From the NCBI GenBank assembly GCA_012727715.1, contig JAAYGN010000092.1, positions 1 to 64,000 on the forward strand: a stretch of DNA of 64,000 nt. The letters run 5' to 3'. Below, one piece after another: positions 29,007 to 38,624 of the stretch. How positions within the stretch are numbered: the stretch's first letter is position 1; each line of letters starts with the position of its first letter. The translations under genes were made by a program, and so were the position numbers. Source of the stretch: Desulfovibrionales bacterium. GTDB taxonomy: Bacteria; Desulfobacterota; Desulfovibrionia; Desulfovibrionales; Desulfomicrobiaceae. The notes beneath the pieces were generated by a model. The model ran no database searches, had not been told where the DNA came from, and was given only the letters and a program-made list of their open reading frames with translations.

Positions 29007-30359
29007 TTACAACTTAACTCTGGGCTGAACAGATGAGGCATTAGGACTGGTCAACAAGTGTACCAGCATCTCCTGGGCCTGATCAAGGGTACAACATTCA
29101 TCAATATTTTGCTGTAAATAGGAACGAATGGGAGTTATCATTTGTAAGGCATGGTCAACTTCTGCGTTGGACCCCGGTGCATAGGCGCCAATATTGACCA
29201 TATCTTCCACTCGATTATAGGTAGCCAAGAGATGTATAAGCTGCTGGACCAAGGCAATGACCTTTTTGTCTGTCACATCTGAACTCAACCGACTAATACT
29301 TTTGAGCACATCAATAGACGGATAGTGCCCCTGATCGGCCAGTTCTCTGGTCAAAACAATGTGTCCATCCAAAATGGACCGCACCGCATCAGCCACAGGC
29401 TCGTTAAAATCATCTCCTTCCACGAGCACTGTATAAATACCCGTGATACTTCCCTTGGCCGAACGACCGGCCCGCTCTAAAAGACGAGGCAGGTGAGAAA
29501 AAACAGTGGGCGTATATCCACGTGTGGTAGGTGGCTCCCCTGCTGCCAGCCCCACTTCTCGTGCGGCCATGGCAAAACGAGTCACAGAATCCATCATCAA
29601 GAGTACGTCTTGTCCTTGATCACGAAAAAACTCAGCCATGGCTGTGGCTGCATAGGCAGCCCGCATACGTACAAGGGGCCCTTGATCTGAAGTTGCCACC
29701 ACCAAAACAGACCTGGCTAACCCCTCAGGACCAAGATCTTTTTCTATAAAATCCACAACCTCACGTCCGCGTTCCCCAATCAAGCCAATAACATTGACAT
29801 CTGCTGAAGTGTATCTGGCAATCATACCCATCAGGGTACTTTTGCCCACACCAGAGCCAGCCATAATACCTACACGCTGACCTTTACCCAAGGTCAAAAG
29901 TCCATTAATGGCTCGGACGCCAACGTCCAAAGCATCACTAATACGCGGTCTGGTCAAAGGGTTGGGGGGATCTGCATGCAAGGGGTAATACCTGGCCGGA
30001 AGGATGGTCTTGGCTGGGTCAAGCGGTACGCCAAAGGCATCCACAGCCTGGCCCAAATATCGATTGCCCACAGGAAAATGGGGTGGGGTACTGGTATTAC
30101 GGATAAGACTGCCAGGACGTACACCGCGCATTTCACCATAAGGCATGAGTAAAATAACATCGTCACGAAAGCCAACCACTTCAGCGTTGATACTTCGGTT
30201 GCCTTTGTGATCAGGAATAAGCTGACAAACAGACCCCAACGGGGCCTTGATGCCCTTGCCTTCAGCGACTAAACCCACAACCTTGGTAATCTTTCCATAG
30301 GCTTGAGCTGGTTGTAAGCTCGATAAAAGTTCCAGGGTTCCTTGCAGATCTACAGTCAT
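29007..30359 (-). CDS. fliI: Flagellum-specific ATPase FliI
   Basis: GIMAGSGVGKSTLMGMIARYT, GERGREVVDFIEKDLG, LLMMDSVTRFAMAAREVGLAAGEPPTTRGYTPTVFSHLPRLLERAG. Confidence 0.97.
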   Translation of the reverse strand: MTVDLQGTLELLSSLQPAQAYGKITKVVGLVAEGKGIKAPLGSVCQLIPDHKGNRSINAEVVGFRDDVILLMPYGEMRGVRPGSLIRNTSTPPHFPVGNRYLGQAVDAFGVPLDPAKTILPARYYPLHADPPNPLTRPRISDALDVGVRAINGLLTLGKGQRVGIMAGSGVGKSTLMGMIARYTSADVNVIGLIGERGREVVDFIEKDLGPEGLARSVLVVATSDQGPLVRMRAAYAATAMAEFFRDQGQDVLLMMDSVTRFAMAAREVGLAAGEPPTTRGYTPTVFSHLPRLLERAGRSAKGSITGIYTVLVEGDDFNEPVADAVRSILDGHIVLTRELADQGHYPSIDVLKSISRLSSDVTDKKVIALVQQLIHLLATYNRVEDMVNIGAYAPGSNAEVDHALQMITPIRSYLQQNIDECCTLDQAQEMLVHLLTSPNASSVQPRVKL

Positions 30360-31057
30360 GGCTCCACATAACCATCAAAAATATTTCTCACCTGTTCAAA
30401 CCTGGAAGAAATAGAGTTATCAATCACTCCTTCACCACTTTCCAGACGGACTCCCCCAGGCGCTACATCGTGAGCTGTACGTAAAATAATTTCTGGCAGA
30501 GCAGGCTGGTCAACTTTGGCCTGGGCAAGAATTTGCTGTGCATGGTCAGTGTCTTCAGGGCAAACGTACATGGTGACCACAGACTGAGCATGAATTTGGG
30601 TCACAGATTCCTCAAAAAGAGCGCTTAGAGCCTGAAAACGATGCTCCTCAAGCATAACTCCAAAAGATTTTTCAAAAGCCAAACGCAAAATTTGGAACAA
30701 AACATCTTTGTGTTGCGAAAAAACCTCTTCTTTGGCCTGAACCAAAGCATGTTCAAGGCTGTCCAAAAATTTGACAACTCGTTGTTTCTCCACCTCTACC
30801 TGTTCCTGGGCATCCTGTTTACCAGCCCGATATCCCTCCTCTTTCGCCTGGTTCCGAATGCCTTCAGCTTCCGCCAGGGCCTGCTCCAGAATTTCCCGAG
30901 CTTTTTTCTGAGCTCGTTCACGGACCTGGTCCATATATCTTTCCTCGGTTTCAGTATTCCAGAAAACAGTTTCTGGCCGATCGAAATGATGTAAGGAGCG
31001 AGATTGTAAGCCATAAATAATACGACTCTGGCTATGAGGCGATGACTGATCAGACAA
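30356..31057 (-). CDS. fliH: Flagellar assembly protein FliH
   Basis: Charged coiled-coil protein between fliG and fliI; C-terminal HDVAPGGVRLESGEGVIDNSISSRFEQV; probable TTG start at 31057 overlapping the fliG stop. Confidence 0.82.
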   Translation of the reverse strand: MSDQSSPHSQSRIIYGLQSRSLHHFDRPETVFWNTETEERYMDQVRERAQKKAREILEQALAEAEGIRNQAKEEGYRAGKQDAQEQVEVEKQRVVKFLDSLEHALVQAKEEVFSQHKDVLFQILRLAFEKSFGVMLEEHRFQALSALFEESVTQIHAQSVVTMYVCPEDTDHAQQILAQAKVDQPALPEIILRTAHDVAPGGVRLESGEGVIDNSISSRFEQVRNIFDGYVEP

Positions 31058-32057
31058 GAACTTCCCCTCCACTGCCAGCAATAACAAGGCGCCCTTCAGC
31101 TTCCAGACGACGAACTTGTTTGACAATATTTTGTTGTGCAGCCTCAACTTCTGACAATTTGACTGGCCCCATGATTTCCAAATCTTCACGAATCATATTC
31201 CCAGCACGTTCTGAAAGATTTTTGAAGAACTTGTCTTTGAGTTCATCAGGAGATGTCTTCAGGGCCAAGGTCAGATCTTCATTACTTATCTCTTTGAGCA
31301 CTTCACGAATGCCTCGATCATCGATCTTCAATATATCCTCAAAAATAAACATGAGTTGCTTGATTTCATCAGCCAGCTGGGCGCTATCTTCTTCAATATC
31401 AGCCATAATTTCTTCTTCTGTAGCTCGATCAATGGCATTTAAAATCTCCGCCACAGCATTAACACCACCTACTTTACGACCTTCCTTGCCCCCAATGGCA
31501 ATGAGCTGGCTTTGTAAGACCCGGGAGACTTCCACCAGCATCTCATCAGCAACAGCTTCCAGTTTGGCCAGGCGTATAAGCACTTCTGGGCGTACTCCTG
31601 GCGCCAGATGCTGCACCAGGTTACCCGCACTTTCCGGAGGAAGATGTCCCAAAATAAGGGCCAAAGTTTGAGGATGCTCGTTTCTTAAAAGTTGTGCTAA
31701 AATTTTAGGACTAACATTTCCCAACTCCTTAAACGGTGCTGGTCCAGAATCAAAATCCAATTCATCCAGAATATATCGGGCAGTGTCAGAGTCCAGGTTG
31801 GAAGAGATCATCTTGCGGACCTGTTCTGGCCCACCATAGAGCATTTCCTTACCCAAAGTCATGGATTGGTTAAATTCCCGCAACACTTCTTCCGCCTGCT
31901 CTTTGGAAATAGTGTCGAGCTTGGCCATGGCTTTGGACACAGCCGAAATCTCGGATCGCTCGAATTTTTTAAATGCTTCCGAAGCAAAAGCATCGCCCAG
32001 CGCGAGGATGAGTATGGCCGTTTTTTGCGGGCCAGTAAGTTTTGTACCTGTTGCCAC
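31050..32057 (-). CDS. fliG: Flagellar motor switch protein FliG
   Basis: LTGPQKTAILILALGDAFASEAFKKFE; C-terminal IMGPVKLSEVEAAQQNIVKQVRRLEAEGRLVI. Confidence 0.97.
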   Translation of the reverse strand: MATGTKLTGPQKTAILILALGDAFASEAFKKFERSEISAVSKAMAKLDTISKEQAEEVLREFNQSMTLGKEMLYGGPEQVRKMISSNLDSDTARYILDELDFDSGPAPFKELGNVSPKILAQLLRNEHPQTLALILGHLPPESAGNLVQHLAPGVRPEVLIRLAKLEAVADEMLVEVSRVLQSQLIAIGGKEGRKVGGVNAVAEILNAIDRATEEEIMADIEEDSAQLADEIKQLMFIFEDILKIDDRGIREVLKEISNEDLTLALKTSPDELKDKFFKNLSERAGNMIREDLEIMGPVKLSEVEAAQQNIVKQVRRLEAEGRLVIAGSGGEVLV

Positions 32058-33668
32058 TTAGGCTTCTCCTTGTGTCAACCATTGGCGCATAATCACCACT
32101 GCCTGATCCATATTTTGTTCGACCAACTGTTGCGCAACATGCTTGGCATTTTCAATACGTTTGGCACTATCCACTGCTGCCAAATCATCTTCACTCATCC
32201 CTTCCGTCAAGGCCATCAGCTCTTCGGCTGGAGATAATTGAGCTGTAGTATCCGCAGCTGTAGGCTCGGCAATTTTAGGTCGAATTAATGCCAGAACTAT
32301 TGGCCGGGCCACAAAAAGCAGAAACAGAAGCACAATAAGGGTATTGAGAAGGGGCTTGCCAAAAAGGTGAAAATACTGCGAGGCCACCTCAATCAAAGGC
32401 TGTGGTTCACTGTCCATAAGATCACCAAAAGCCACGGAAGAAACTTCAATGGCATCTCCCCGCTCATCGTCAAAACCTACTGCCCGCTGAGTTAACTGCC
32501 TGATCTGTATGATTTGTTCTGCATTTAACGGTTCAAACATTGTTGAGCCATCTTCTTGGGCCATATACTTCCCGTCAACCAAAACCGCAACGCTCAGACG
32601 CTTGATACTGCCAATGGGACTAACAATTTGCTGCTCTTCACGATTAATATCAAAGTTAGTTGTTGAGGCAGTGCGAGTGCTTTCCTGAGCAGTCCCTGAA
32701 GCAAGGCGGTCATTTTCTCCCTGATAATTGGGGTCTGGAGTCCCACCATCAACATTGGCACTTCCCCGGCTTTCTTCTTCACTTTTAACTTCACTCCGTA
32801 CCACTGCAGATTTGGGATCAAAAATCTCCTTGCGGATAGTGGTCCGACTGAAATCCAGATCAGCATTGACCCGAGCGATAACTTTGCCTGCACCCACAAT
32901 GGGAATAAGCAATTGCTCAATGCGCTGCTCAAGATCACGTTGCAGGGCATGTTGATATTCCAGCTGGCTGGAAGAAAGCCCGGCTATATCTTTATCTGAT
33001 CGGGGCTCATACAGCACCTTACCCCGGCTATCAGCCACAGTGACATGTTCTGCATCCATACCCTCCACACTGGTAGATACCAGATTGACAATGGCTTGCA
33101 CTTGCTGTGCGCCAAGAGCTCTGCCCCCTCTAAGCTTGAGCATAATGGCTGCTGAAGGAGGAGCCTGTTCTTCAATAAAAAGACTCTTACTGGGGAGCAC
33201 CAAATGAACGCGAGCACTTTCAACCTCAGGAAATTCAGAGATGGTTCGCGATAGCTCTCCTTGCAATGCCCTTTGATAATTAATGTTTTGTACGAAATTG
33301 GTCTGGCCAATATTGGTTTCATCGAAAAGTTCAAACCCAACGCCCTGGCCATGCAATGAACCTTGCCCGGCAAGTTTTAATCGAGATTCATAGACCAAAT
33401 GTGCAGGCACCAAAACTGTCGAACCAGCGTCACTGATCTGATAAGGAATTTTTTCCTTTTGCAGATAGGCAATAACCGTGGCTGCGTCTTCTTGGTAGAG
33501 CTGGGAATACAGCACCTTGTAATCCGGTCGATTTATCCAAAAAATCATTCCCAAAAACGCTACCAACACTGACGCCAGCAAACCGCCAAGCAAAACACGA
33601 TGCGCCAAAGATTTGTTGTTCAGATAATCCTTGGCCTTGGACAGAGAATTTTGCAGAAAAGGGGGCAT
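32058..33668 (-). CDS. fliF: Flagellar MS-ring protein FliF
   Basis: RPDYKVLYSQLYQEDAATVIAYLQKEKIPYQI ... YQRALQGELSRTISEFPEVESARVHLVLP. Confidence 0.97.
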   Translation of the reverse strand: MPPFLQNSLSKAKDYLNNKSLAHRVLLGGLLASVLVAFLGMIFWINRPDYKVLYSQLYQEDAATVIAYLQKEKIPYQISDAGSTVLVPAHLVYESRLKLAGQGSLHGQGVGFELFDETNIGQTNFVQNINYQRALQGELSRTISEFPEVESARVHLVLPSKSLFIEEQAPPSAAIMLKLRGGRALGAQQVQAIVNLVSTSVEGMDAEHVTVADSRGKVLYEPRSDKDIAGLSSSQLEYQHALQRDLEQRIEQLLIPIVGAGKVIARVNADLDFSRTTIRKEIFDPKSAVVRSEVKSEEESRGSANVDGGTPDPNYQGENDRLASGTAQESTRTASTTNFDINREEQQIVSPIGSIKRLSVAVLVDGKYMAQEDGSTMFEPLNAEQIIQIRQLTQRAVGFDDERGDAIEVSSVAFGDLMDSEPQPLIEVASQYFHLFGKPLLNTLIVLLFLLFVARPIVLALIRPKIAEPTAADTTAQLSPAEELMALTEGMSEDDLAAVDSAKRIENAKHVAQQLVEQNMDQAVVIMRQWLTQGEA

Positions 33669-33695
33669 GGTCAAACCTCGTATGTATACAACCAT

Positions 33696-34022
33696 TTAAA
33701 ACTGAATACGCATTAACTCTTGATAGGCCTGCATGACTTTGTTGCGCACTGCGGAAGTCATATCCATGGCTAATCCTGCTTTTTGCAGGGTGATCATCAG
33801 TTCGTGGACATTTTGACTTTTTCCCGATGCAAATTCTTCAATCATACGCATATTATCTTGTTGCAAAGCATTCACCTTGCCCAAGGAGTCACTGAGGGTT
33901 TGTGAAAAGGACGTAGTGGCTTCTTTGGTATTTTTTAGGCCTGAAATACTTTGAGAAGCGTTTAAAAGATCGTTGGCAGCAGTATACGCCTTAATAGCTA
34001 ACGGTGTGGTTGCCATGTGCAT
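33696..34022 (-). CDS. fliE: Flagellar hook-basal body complex protein FliE
   Basis: VHELMITLQKAGLAMDMTSAVRNKVMQAYQELMRIQF. Confidence 0.95.
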   Translation of the reverse strand: MHMATTPLAIKAYTAANDLLNASQSISGLKNTKEATTSFSQTLSDSLGKVNALQQDNMRMIEEFASGKSQNVHELMITLQKAGLAMDMTSAVRNKVMQAYQELMRIQF

Positions 34023-34045
34023 CCTCCTAGATATTGAACAAAAAT

Positions 34046-34483
34046 TTAACGACCAATTTCCAGGGCCTTAGTAAACATGGCTTTGGCCGTAGTAATGGTT
34101 GAAACATTGGCTTCATAGGCGCGCATGGCTGACAGCATGTTCGTCATTTCTTCCACCACATTGATATCTGGATAACTGACATACCCTTCTTCATCAGCAT
34201 CTGGGTGCCCTGGCTCGTAAACTCGGCGCAGACCACGGCTGTCATTTTGAATAGAGTCCACACGAACTCCCTTGATTTCGTCATCCAGAGCAGATTTCAT
34301 TACTTTTAGGAAAGGGCTGTCCACTTCTGTTTCCTTAAAAATAACTTCTTTACGCCGATAGGGGCCACCATCAACAGTGCGTGTGGTTTTGGCATTGGCC
34401 AAATTCATGGACACAACATTTAAGTGTGTACGTTCGGCCTTTAGTCCCGAAGCTCCAATATCTATGGCGGTCATGAAATCCAT
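34046..34483 (-). CDS. flgC: Flagellar rod protein FlgC
   Basis: AIDIGASGLKAERTHLNVVSMNLANAKTTRT; C-terminal MLSAMRAYEANVSTITTAKAMFTKALEIGR. Confidence 0.96.
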   Translation of the reverse strand: MDFMTAIDIGASGLKAERTHLNVVSMNLANAKTTRTVDGGPYRRKEVIFKETEVDSPFLKVMKSALDDEIKGVRVDSIQNDSRGLRRVYEPGHPDADEEGYVSYPDINVVEEMTNMLSAMRAYEANVSTITTAKAMFTKALEIGR

Positions 34484-34893
34484 TATTTTGCTCCTTCCTG
34501 AATGGTCTGCTTGAGTCCAGAAAAGTTCTTCTGAATAACTGTAGCCAAGGTGGTGTACAGCAAATTATTTTTGGCCATGGCTGACATTTCCTTATCCAGA
34601 TCAACATTATCTATACCCTGGATAACACGGGGCACCAGTTCTTTGGTCACAGAAGCCTCAGTATCATCGACAGAAAACTTGCTGGGCATATGCTTGGGAT
34701 GGGTCCTCGAAACTGCGCCACTATCAGCAAGACCCAGGGCGGACTGGAGATCTTTTTCAAATTCCAGGGTCCGTGCCTTGTATCCAGGAGTATTGATATT
34801 GGCCAAGTTGGAACTGACAATGTTTTGACGCTGGAGTTGGAAATCCATCACTTTGGCTGTTACATCCATATGTCTCGGAAACATACTTTTCAT
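34483..34893 (-). CDS. flgB: Flagellar rod protein FlgB
   Basis: RQNIVSSNLANINTPGYKARTLEFEKDLQ. Confidence 0.96.
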   Translation of the reverse strand: MKSMFPRHMDVTAKVMDFQLQRQNIVSSNLANINTPGYKARTLEFEKDLQSALGLADSGAVSRTHPKHMPSKFSVDDTEASVTKELVPRVIQGIDNVDLDKEMSAMAKNNLLYTTLATVIQKNFSGLKQTIQEGAK

Positions 34894-34966
34894 AATATAA
34901 CCTCATGTAATTGCGATCAAAATATTTTTTATTGGTCCCAAGAGTACCAATTGTTCCCTGTCTGCT

Positions 34967-34984
34967 TGCAATGACCATTCCAAT
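34967..34984 (-). promoter_or_regulatory. Candidate sigma-54 promoter of the flgBC-fliEFGHI operon
   Basis: Minus strand TGGAAT-ggtca-TTGCA; GG and GC separated by 10 nt. Confidence 0.55.
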
Positions 34985-35072
34985 TTAAAACATAGAGATA
35001 TTTCCTTGAAAAACATGGTGTTACTATCTTGACAATTCATATTATGAAAAAAATCCTAGGGTATAAAATATT

Positions 35073-35088
35073 TGGCACTCATGTTGCT
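35073..35088 (+). promoter_or_regulatory. Sigma-54 promoter upstream of the TPR gene
   Basis: TTGGCAC-tcatg-TTGCT, near-perfect -24/-12 consensus, 55 nt upstream of the ATG. Confidence 0.85.
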
Positions 35089-35142
35089 TTACCCCTTGCA
35101 TCTGATCAAGACTATCTGATTTTCTGACAAGGAGGAAAAATT

Positions 35143-35700
35143 ATGAGTTCACATCTGGATTATGAAATCAACAAGGAATTGGGCGAATGTTATTTGTTCA
35201 TGGGTGAATTGGACAAAGCAGAAAGCTACTATGAAAAGGCAGCTGGCAGTAACGGAGTTCATCCTGATCCGTATTTGGGGCTGGCCACTATTGCTGTACA
35301 ACGTGGCGATTTGGGCCGGGCCCTGTCCTTATATCAAAAGGCCAATGACATTGTGCCTACGGACAAGTCTTTGGCCGGCATGGGCCTTATCAACGCCCAA
35401 CAAGGAGACCATTCTTCTGCATTTACCTTTTTTACACAGGCTCTGGACGTCAATCCAGAAAATATGATCGCTCTCTTTGGTCTGGTCCAGGCAGCACATG
35501 TTCTTGGTCGTACGGCTGATGCCATCGTTCCCCTGGGACGATATCTGGATCTGAATCCAACCAAGAGTGAAGTGCGTTATGCCTTGGGCGGTTGTTTAAG
35601 CAGTTGCGGCCGTGTTGAGGAAGCCAAAAAACAGCTGGCACACACCCTGGAGTTGGACCCTGACTATGCACCTGCAACAGAGCTCCTGTCTCAATTGTAA
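35143..35700 (+). CDS. Tetratricopeptide-repeat protein
   Basis: ELGECYLFMGELDKAESYYEKAA, ALSLYQKANDIVPTD, AFTFFTQALDVNPEN, AKKQLAHTLELDPDYAPA repeats. Confidence 0.88.
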   Translation: MSSHLDYEINKELGECYLFMGELDKAESYYEKAAGSNGVHPDPYLGLATIAVQRGDLGRALSLYQKANDIVPTDKSLAGMGLINAQQGDHSSAFTFFTQALDVNPENMIALFGLVQAAHVLGRTADAIVPLGRYLDLNPTKSEVRYALGGCLSSCGRVEEAKKQLAHTLELDPDYAPATELLSQL

Positions 35701-35859
35701 TTTTGATATCTTGCCAAAGTCTATCTTGTTTCAGGTCATGTCCTCCCTTGTCTGTCTCTGTTGATGAGGGTGGGCTTAAAAGCCTGCCCTCCTTGTGCCT
35801 TCTTGCATCTTTGCTCCAAAGCTGGCAGGGGCACAACATTAACGACAAAGGAGAGCAGC

Positions 35860-36465
35860 ATGGACATGCTACCAATTCGCCGGGCTATCCTCAGTGTCAC
35901 AGATAAAACTGACCTTGTGGACTTTGCCCATTTTCTAGATGGTTTTTCTGTGGAGTTGATCTCCACTGGCGGGACCTATCAGGTCTTGGCTCAAGCCGGA
36001 CTAAAAGTACGCCCAGTGAGCGAACTGACTGGATTTCCAGAAATTTTGGATGGTCGGGTCAAAACCCTGCACCCCCATATTCATGCTGGAATTTTGGCCA
36101 GCAAAGATAATCCCAGGCATATGCAGACCTTGCAGGATCGTGGCCTGGCACCCTTTGATCTCGTGTGTGTCAATCTTTACAATTTTTCTAAAGCTGTGCG
36201 CCAAGGTCTGGCTGACACCGATGCAGTGGAACAAATAGATATTGGCGGACCAACCATGCTCAGGGCTGCAGCCAAAAATTTTTACTCTATAGCTGTTTGC
36301 CCTGATCCGACCTTGTACAGCCAGGTTATGCAAGAAATGAAAAAATATAATGGCTCCCTGACCTTGGCTTTTAGAAAACGCATGGCCGTGACCACCTTCA
36401 AGGCTACTGCTGATTATGACAGTATGATTGCCAAATACTTGGCTGGCTCTGACCACACTACCTGA
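35860..36465 (+). CDS. IMP cyclohydrolase (stand-alone PurH N-terminal domain)
   Basis: RRAILSVTDKTDLVDFAHFLDGFSVELISTGGTYQVL ... PEILDGRVKTLHPHIHAGILA ... IDIGGPTMLRAAAKNF; ends without the AICAR transformylase domain. Confidence 0.92.
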   Translation: MDMLPIRRAILSVTDKTDLVDFAHFLDGFSVELISTGGTYQVLAQAGLKVRPVSELTGFPEILDGRVKTLHPHIHAGILASKDNPRHMQTLQDRGLAPFDLVCVNLYNFSKAVRQGLADTDAVEQIDIGGPTMLRAAAKNFYSIAVCPDPTLYSQVMQEMKKYNGSLTLAFRKRMAVTTFKATADYDSMIAKYLAGSDHTT

Positions 36466-36561
36466 GACAGTCTGGATTTGCTCATTGGCCACCAACAGTT
36501 CTATCAATGGCAATAGACAATTGGTGCTCCCCCTGGCTCTACTTGGACAAGGAGATTTCTT

Positions 36562-38184
36562 ATCGCCTCCAAACCTCTGGGCAATCTTGTTGGGCTTAAA
36601 CCCAGTCAAATTACTGCTATTTCCCGTCTTTATAACCGACGCTTCCCTAATCAGGGTGGCTTTACTCTGGAACAAGCCCGTGAGCTCTGCCTTCTCAGTA
36701 AAGCTATCAGCCGCCAGCTAGGTGTGCTGATCAATCGCAAGGGTGTGCCCATCATGGTCTTGGTAGGTGAAGCAGACAAGATTATTATCCCTGAACTCAG
36801 TCGTCACCGCCAGGCTGATTCCAGACTGTCTGGATTACGTCTGATACACACCCATCTGGACGCAACTTTGCTTACCCAAGACGATCTGATGGATATGGTT
36901 TTTTTACGTCTGGATGCGCTCTGCGTCTTGACCATTGACCGCCATAGCTCTCCGCAACTATGCCAAATCGCCCATCTTCTACCGCCCAATGTCGAAGAAA
37001 AACCCTATGTGGTGTACCCAGCCATGAACTGGGATGAAGTTGACTTTGATTTTGAGGCCAATGCTCTGGCTTTGGAAGACGAATTGGCACGCTCAGGCCA
37101 AGGGGGCATAAGCACAACCAACGCTGGCACAGCTATTTTGATCAGTGTGGGCACACGCCCCAAAAATGAGCAGGAACAATCCCTGGCAGAACTGGCTGAA
37201 TTGGCACGCACCGCTGGACTGGAAGTGGTGGATATTGTGGTGCAACGTGTCGGTAAAACAAATCCCAAATTAATTCTTGGCCGAGGCAAGCTGGCAGAAC
37301 TGGAAACGCTGGCCTTACAAAAAAATGCCTCAATCCTTGTTTTTGATCAGGAATTGACCCCCACCCAACAACGCAACTTGAGTCAGATTACTGAACGCAA
37401 GGTTTTAGATCGCACCCAGCTTATTTTGGATATTTTTGCTCAGCGGGCCCAAACACGAGAAGGAAAACTCCAGGTGGAGATGGCCCAGCTCAAATATATG
37501 ATGCCTCGATTGGTGGGACAAAACCGAGCTCTTAGCCGCTTGACAGGGGGTATCGGGGGCCGAGGCCCAGGGGAAACCAAATTGGAAATGGATCGTCGAA
37601 AAATCCGTGACCGGATCACACAACTTAAAATTGCCCTTAAAAATGTACGCAAACATCGCCAGGCCACACGAAGTCGTCGGGACAAAGCCGGACTGCCTGT
37701 AGTTTCCCTGGTTGGATATACCAATGCTGGAAAATCAACACTATTAAATACCCTGACCAACAGTAACGTCTTGGCAGAGAATAGACTTTTCGCAACCTTG
37801 GATCCCGTCAGTCGCAGACTGCGCTTTCCAGAAAATCGTGAAATTATCTTGACTGATACTGTGGGCTTTATTCGTCATTTACCCGATGACCTGCGTGAAG
37901 CCTTTATGGCCACCTTGGAAGAGCTTAATAATGCGGATTTGCTCATCCATGTTGCGGATGCCGCACACCCAGAAGTGGATCAACAATTGGATGCAGTAGA
38001 AAAAATTTTACGAGATCTCAAAATTGAGGACATTCCCCGCATTTTAGCCCTGAATAAAATGGATTGCTTGCCAGATGCACAACGTGAAACCCTCACCTTC
38101 CTCCATCCAGAGGCTCTGTTTATATCTGCTTTACACCCGGACTCATTGGTAAGTCTGGTGGATAAAATAAAAAGCCTTTTGTGA
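36562..38184 (+). CDS. hflX: GTPase HflX (proposed non-AUG start; first standard start codon is GTG at 36724)
   Basis: GYTNAGKSTLLNTLTNSNVLAENRLFATLDPVSRRL, DTVGFIRHLPDDLREAF, GIGGRGPGETKLEMDRR; in-frame N-terminal sequence GNLVGLKPSQITAISRLYNRRFPNQGGFTLEQARELCLLS lies upstream of the GTG. Confidence 0.85.
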   Translation: MASKPLGNLVGLKPSQITAISRLYNRRFPNQGGFTLEQARELCLLSKAISRQLGVLINRKGVPIMVLVGEADKIIIPELSRHRQADSRLSGLRLIHTHLDATLLTQDDLMDMVFLRLDALCVLTIDRHSSPQLCQIAHLLPPNVEEKPYVVYPAMNWDEVDFDFEANALALEDELARSGQGGISTTNAGTAILISVGTRPKNEQEQSLAELAELARTAGLEVVDIVVQRVGKTNPKLILGRGKLAELETLALQKNASILVFDQELTPTQQRNLSQITERKVLDRTQLILDIFAQRAQTREGKLQVEMAQLKYMMPRLVGQNRALSRLTGGIGGRGPGETKLEMDRRKIRDRITQLKIALKNVRKHRQATRSRRDKAGLPVVSLVGYTNAGKSTLLNTLTNSNVLAENRLFATLDPVSRRLRFPENREIILTDTVGFIRHLPDDLREAFMATLEELNNADLLIHVADAAHPEVDQQLDAVEKILRDLKIEDIPRILALNKMDCLPDAQRETLTFLHPEALFISALHPDSLVSLVDKIKSLL

Positions 38185-38231
38185 TTCTTCTGTGTATAGT
38201 GGGGACAATGAGACCAGTACGTTTTTAAAAA

Positions 38232-38624
38232 TCAGTCATAAAAACGAATTTGCACGTTGGGATTTTGTCGCCATGCATCAAATTTTTTTCTCAACCACTG
38301 TTTGAACAGATTGCGGGTCAAGGGAAAAAGAATCAAAAGTCCCGCAGCATCCGTTATGAGCCCTGGAACAACTAACGCCATACCAGCTAAAAAAATAAGT
38401 AGTCCATCAAGCAAATCTTCCGCAGGCATAAACCCTTGTGCTAAATTTTCACGCACTCGAAGCATCACAGACAGCCCTTGCATGTGTGCCAAATATGCCC
38501 CAGCCATTGCCGTAACAATAACCAGAGCGATAGTTGGTAGCACACCAATCATACTCCCAATACTGATGAGCACATACAGCTCAGCTATGGGCACAAGCAC
38601 AAAAAAAAGAAAAAGTTTCCCCAC
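38232..38624 (-). CDS. FxsA-family membrane protein
   Basis: LFLFFVLVPIAELYVLISIGSMIG ... FLAGMALVVPGLITDAAGLLILFPLTRN. Confidence 0.85.
   Translation of the reverse strand: MGKLFLFFVLVPIAELYVLISIGSMIGVLPTIALVIVTAMAGAYLAHMQGLSVMLRVRENLAQGFMPAEDLLDGLLIFLAGMALVVPGLITDAAGLLILFPLTRNLFKQWLRKKFDAWRQNPNVQIRFYD

Noticed and set aside
36507-36600. Small ORF MAIDNWCSPWLYLDKEISYRLQTSGQSCWA overlapping the hflX 5' region as a leader peptide or frameshift start
   Set aside because: No Shine-Dalgarno upstream, and the hflX frame itself has a better-spaced AAGGAG before ATC.
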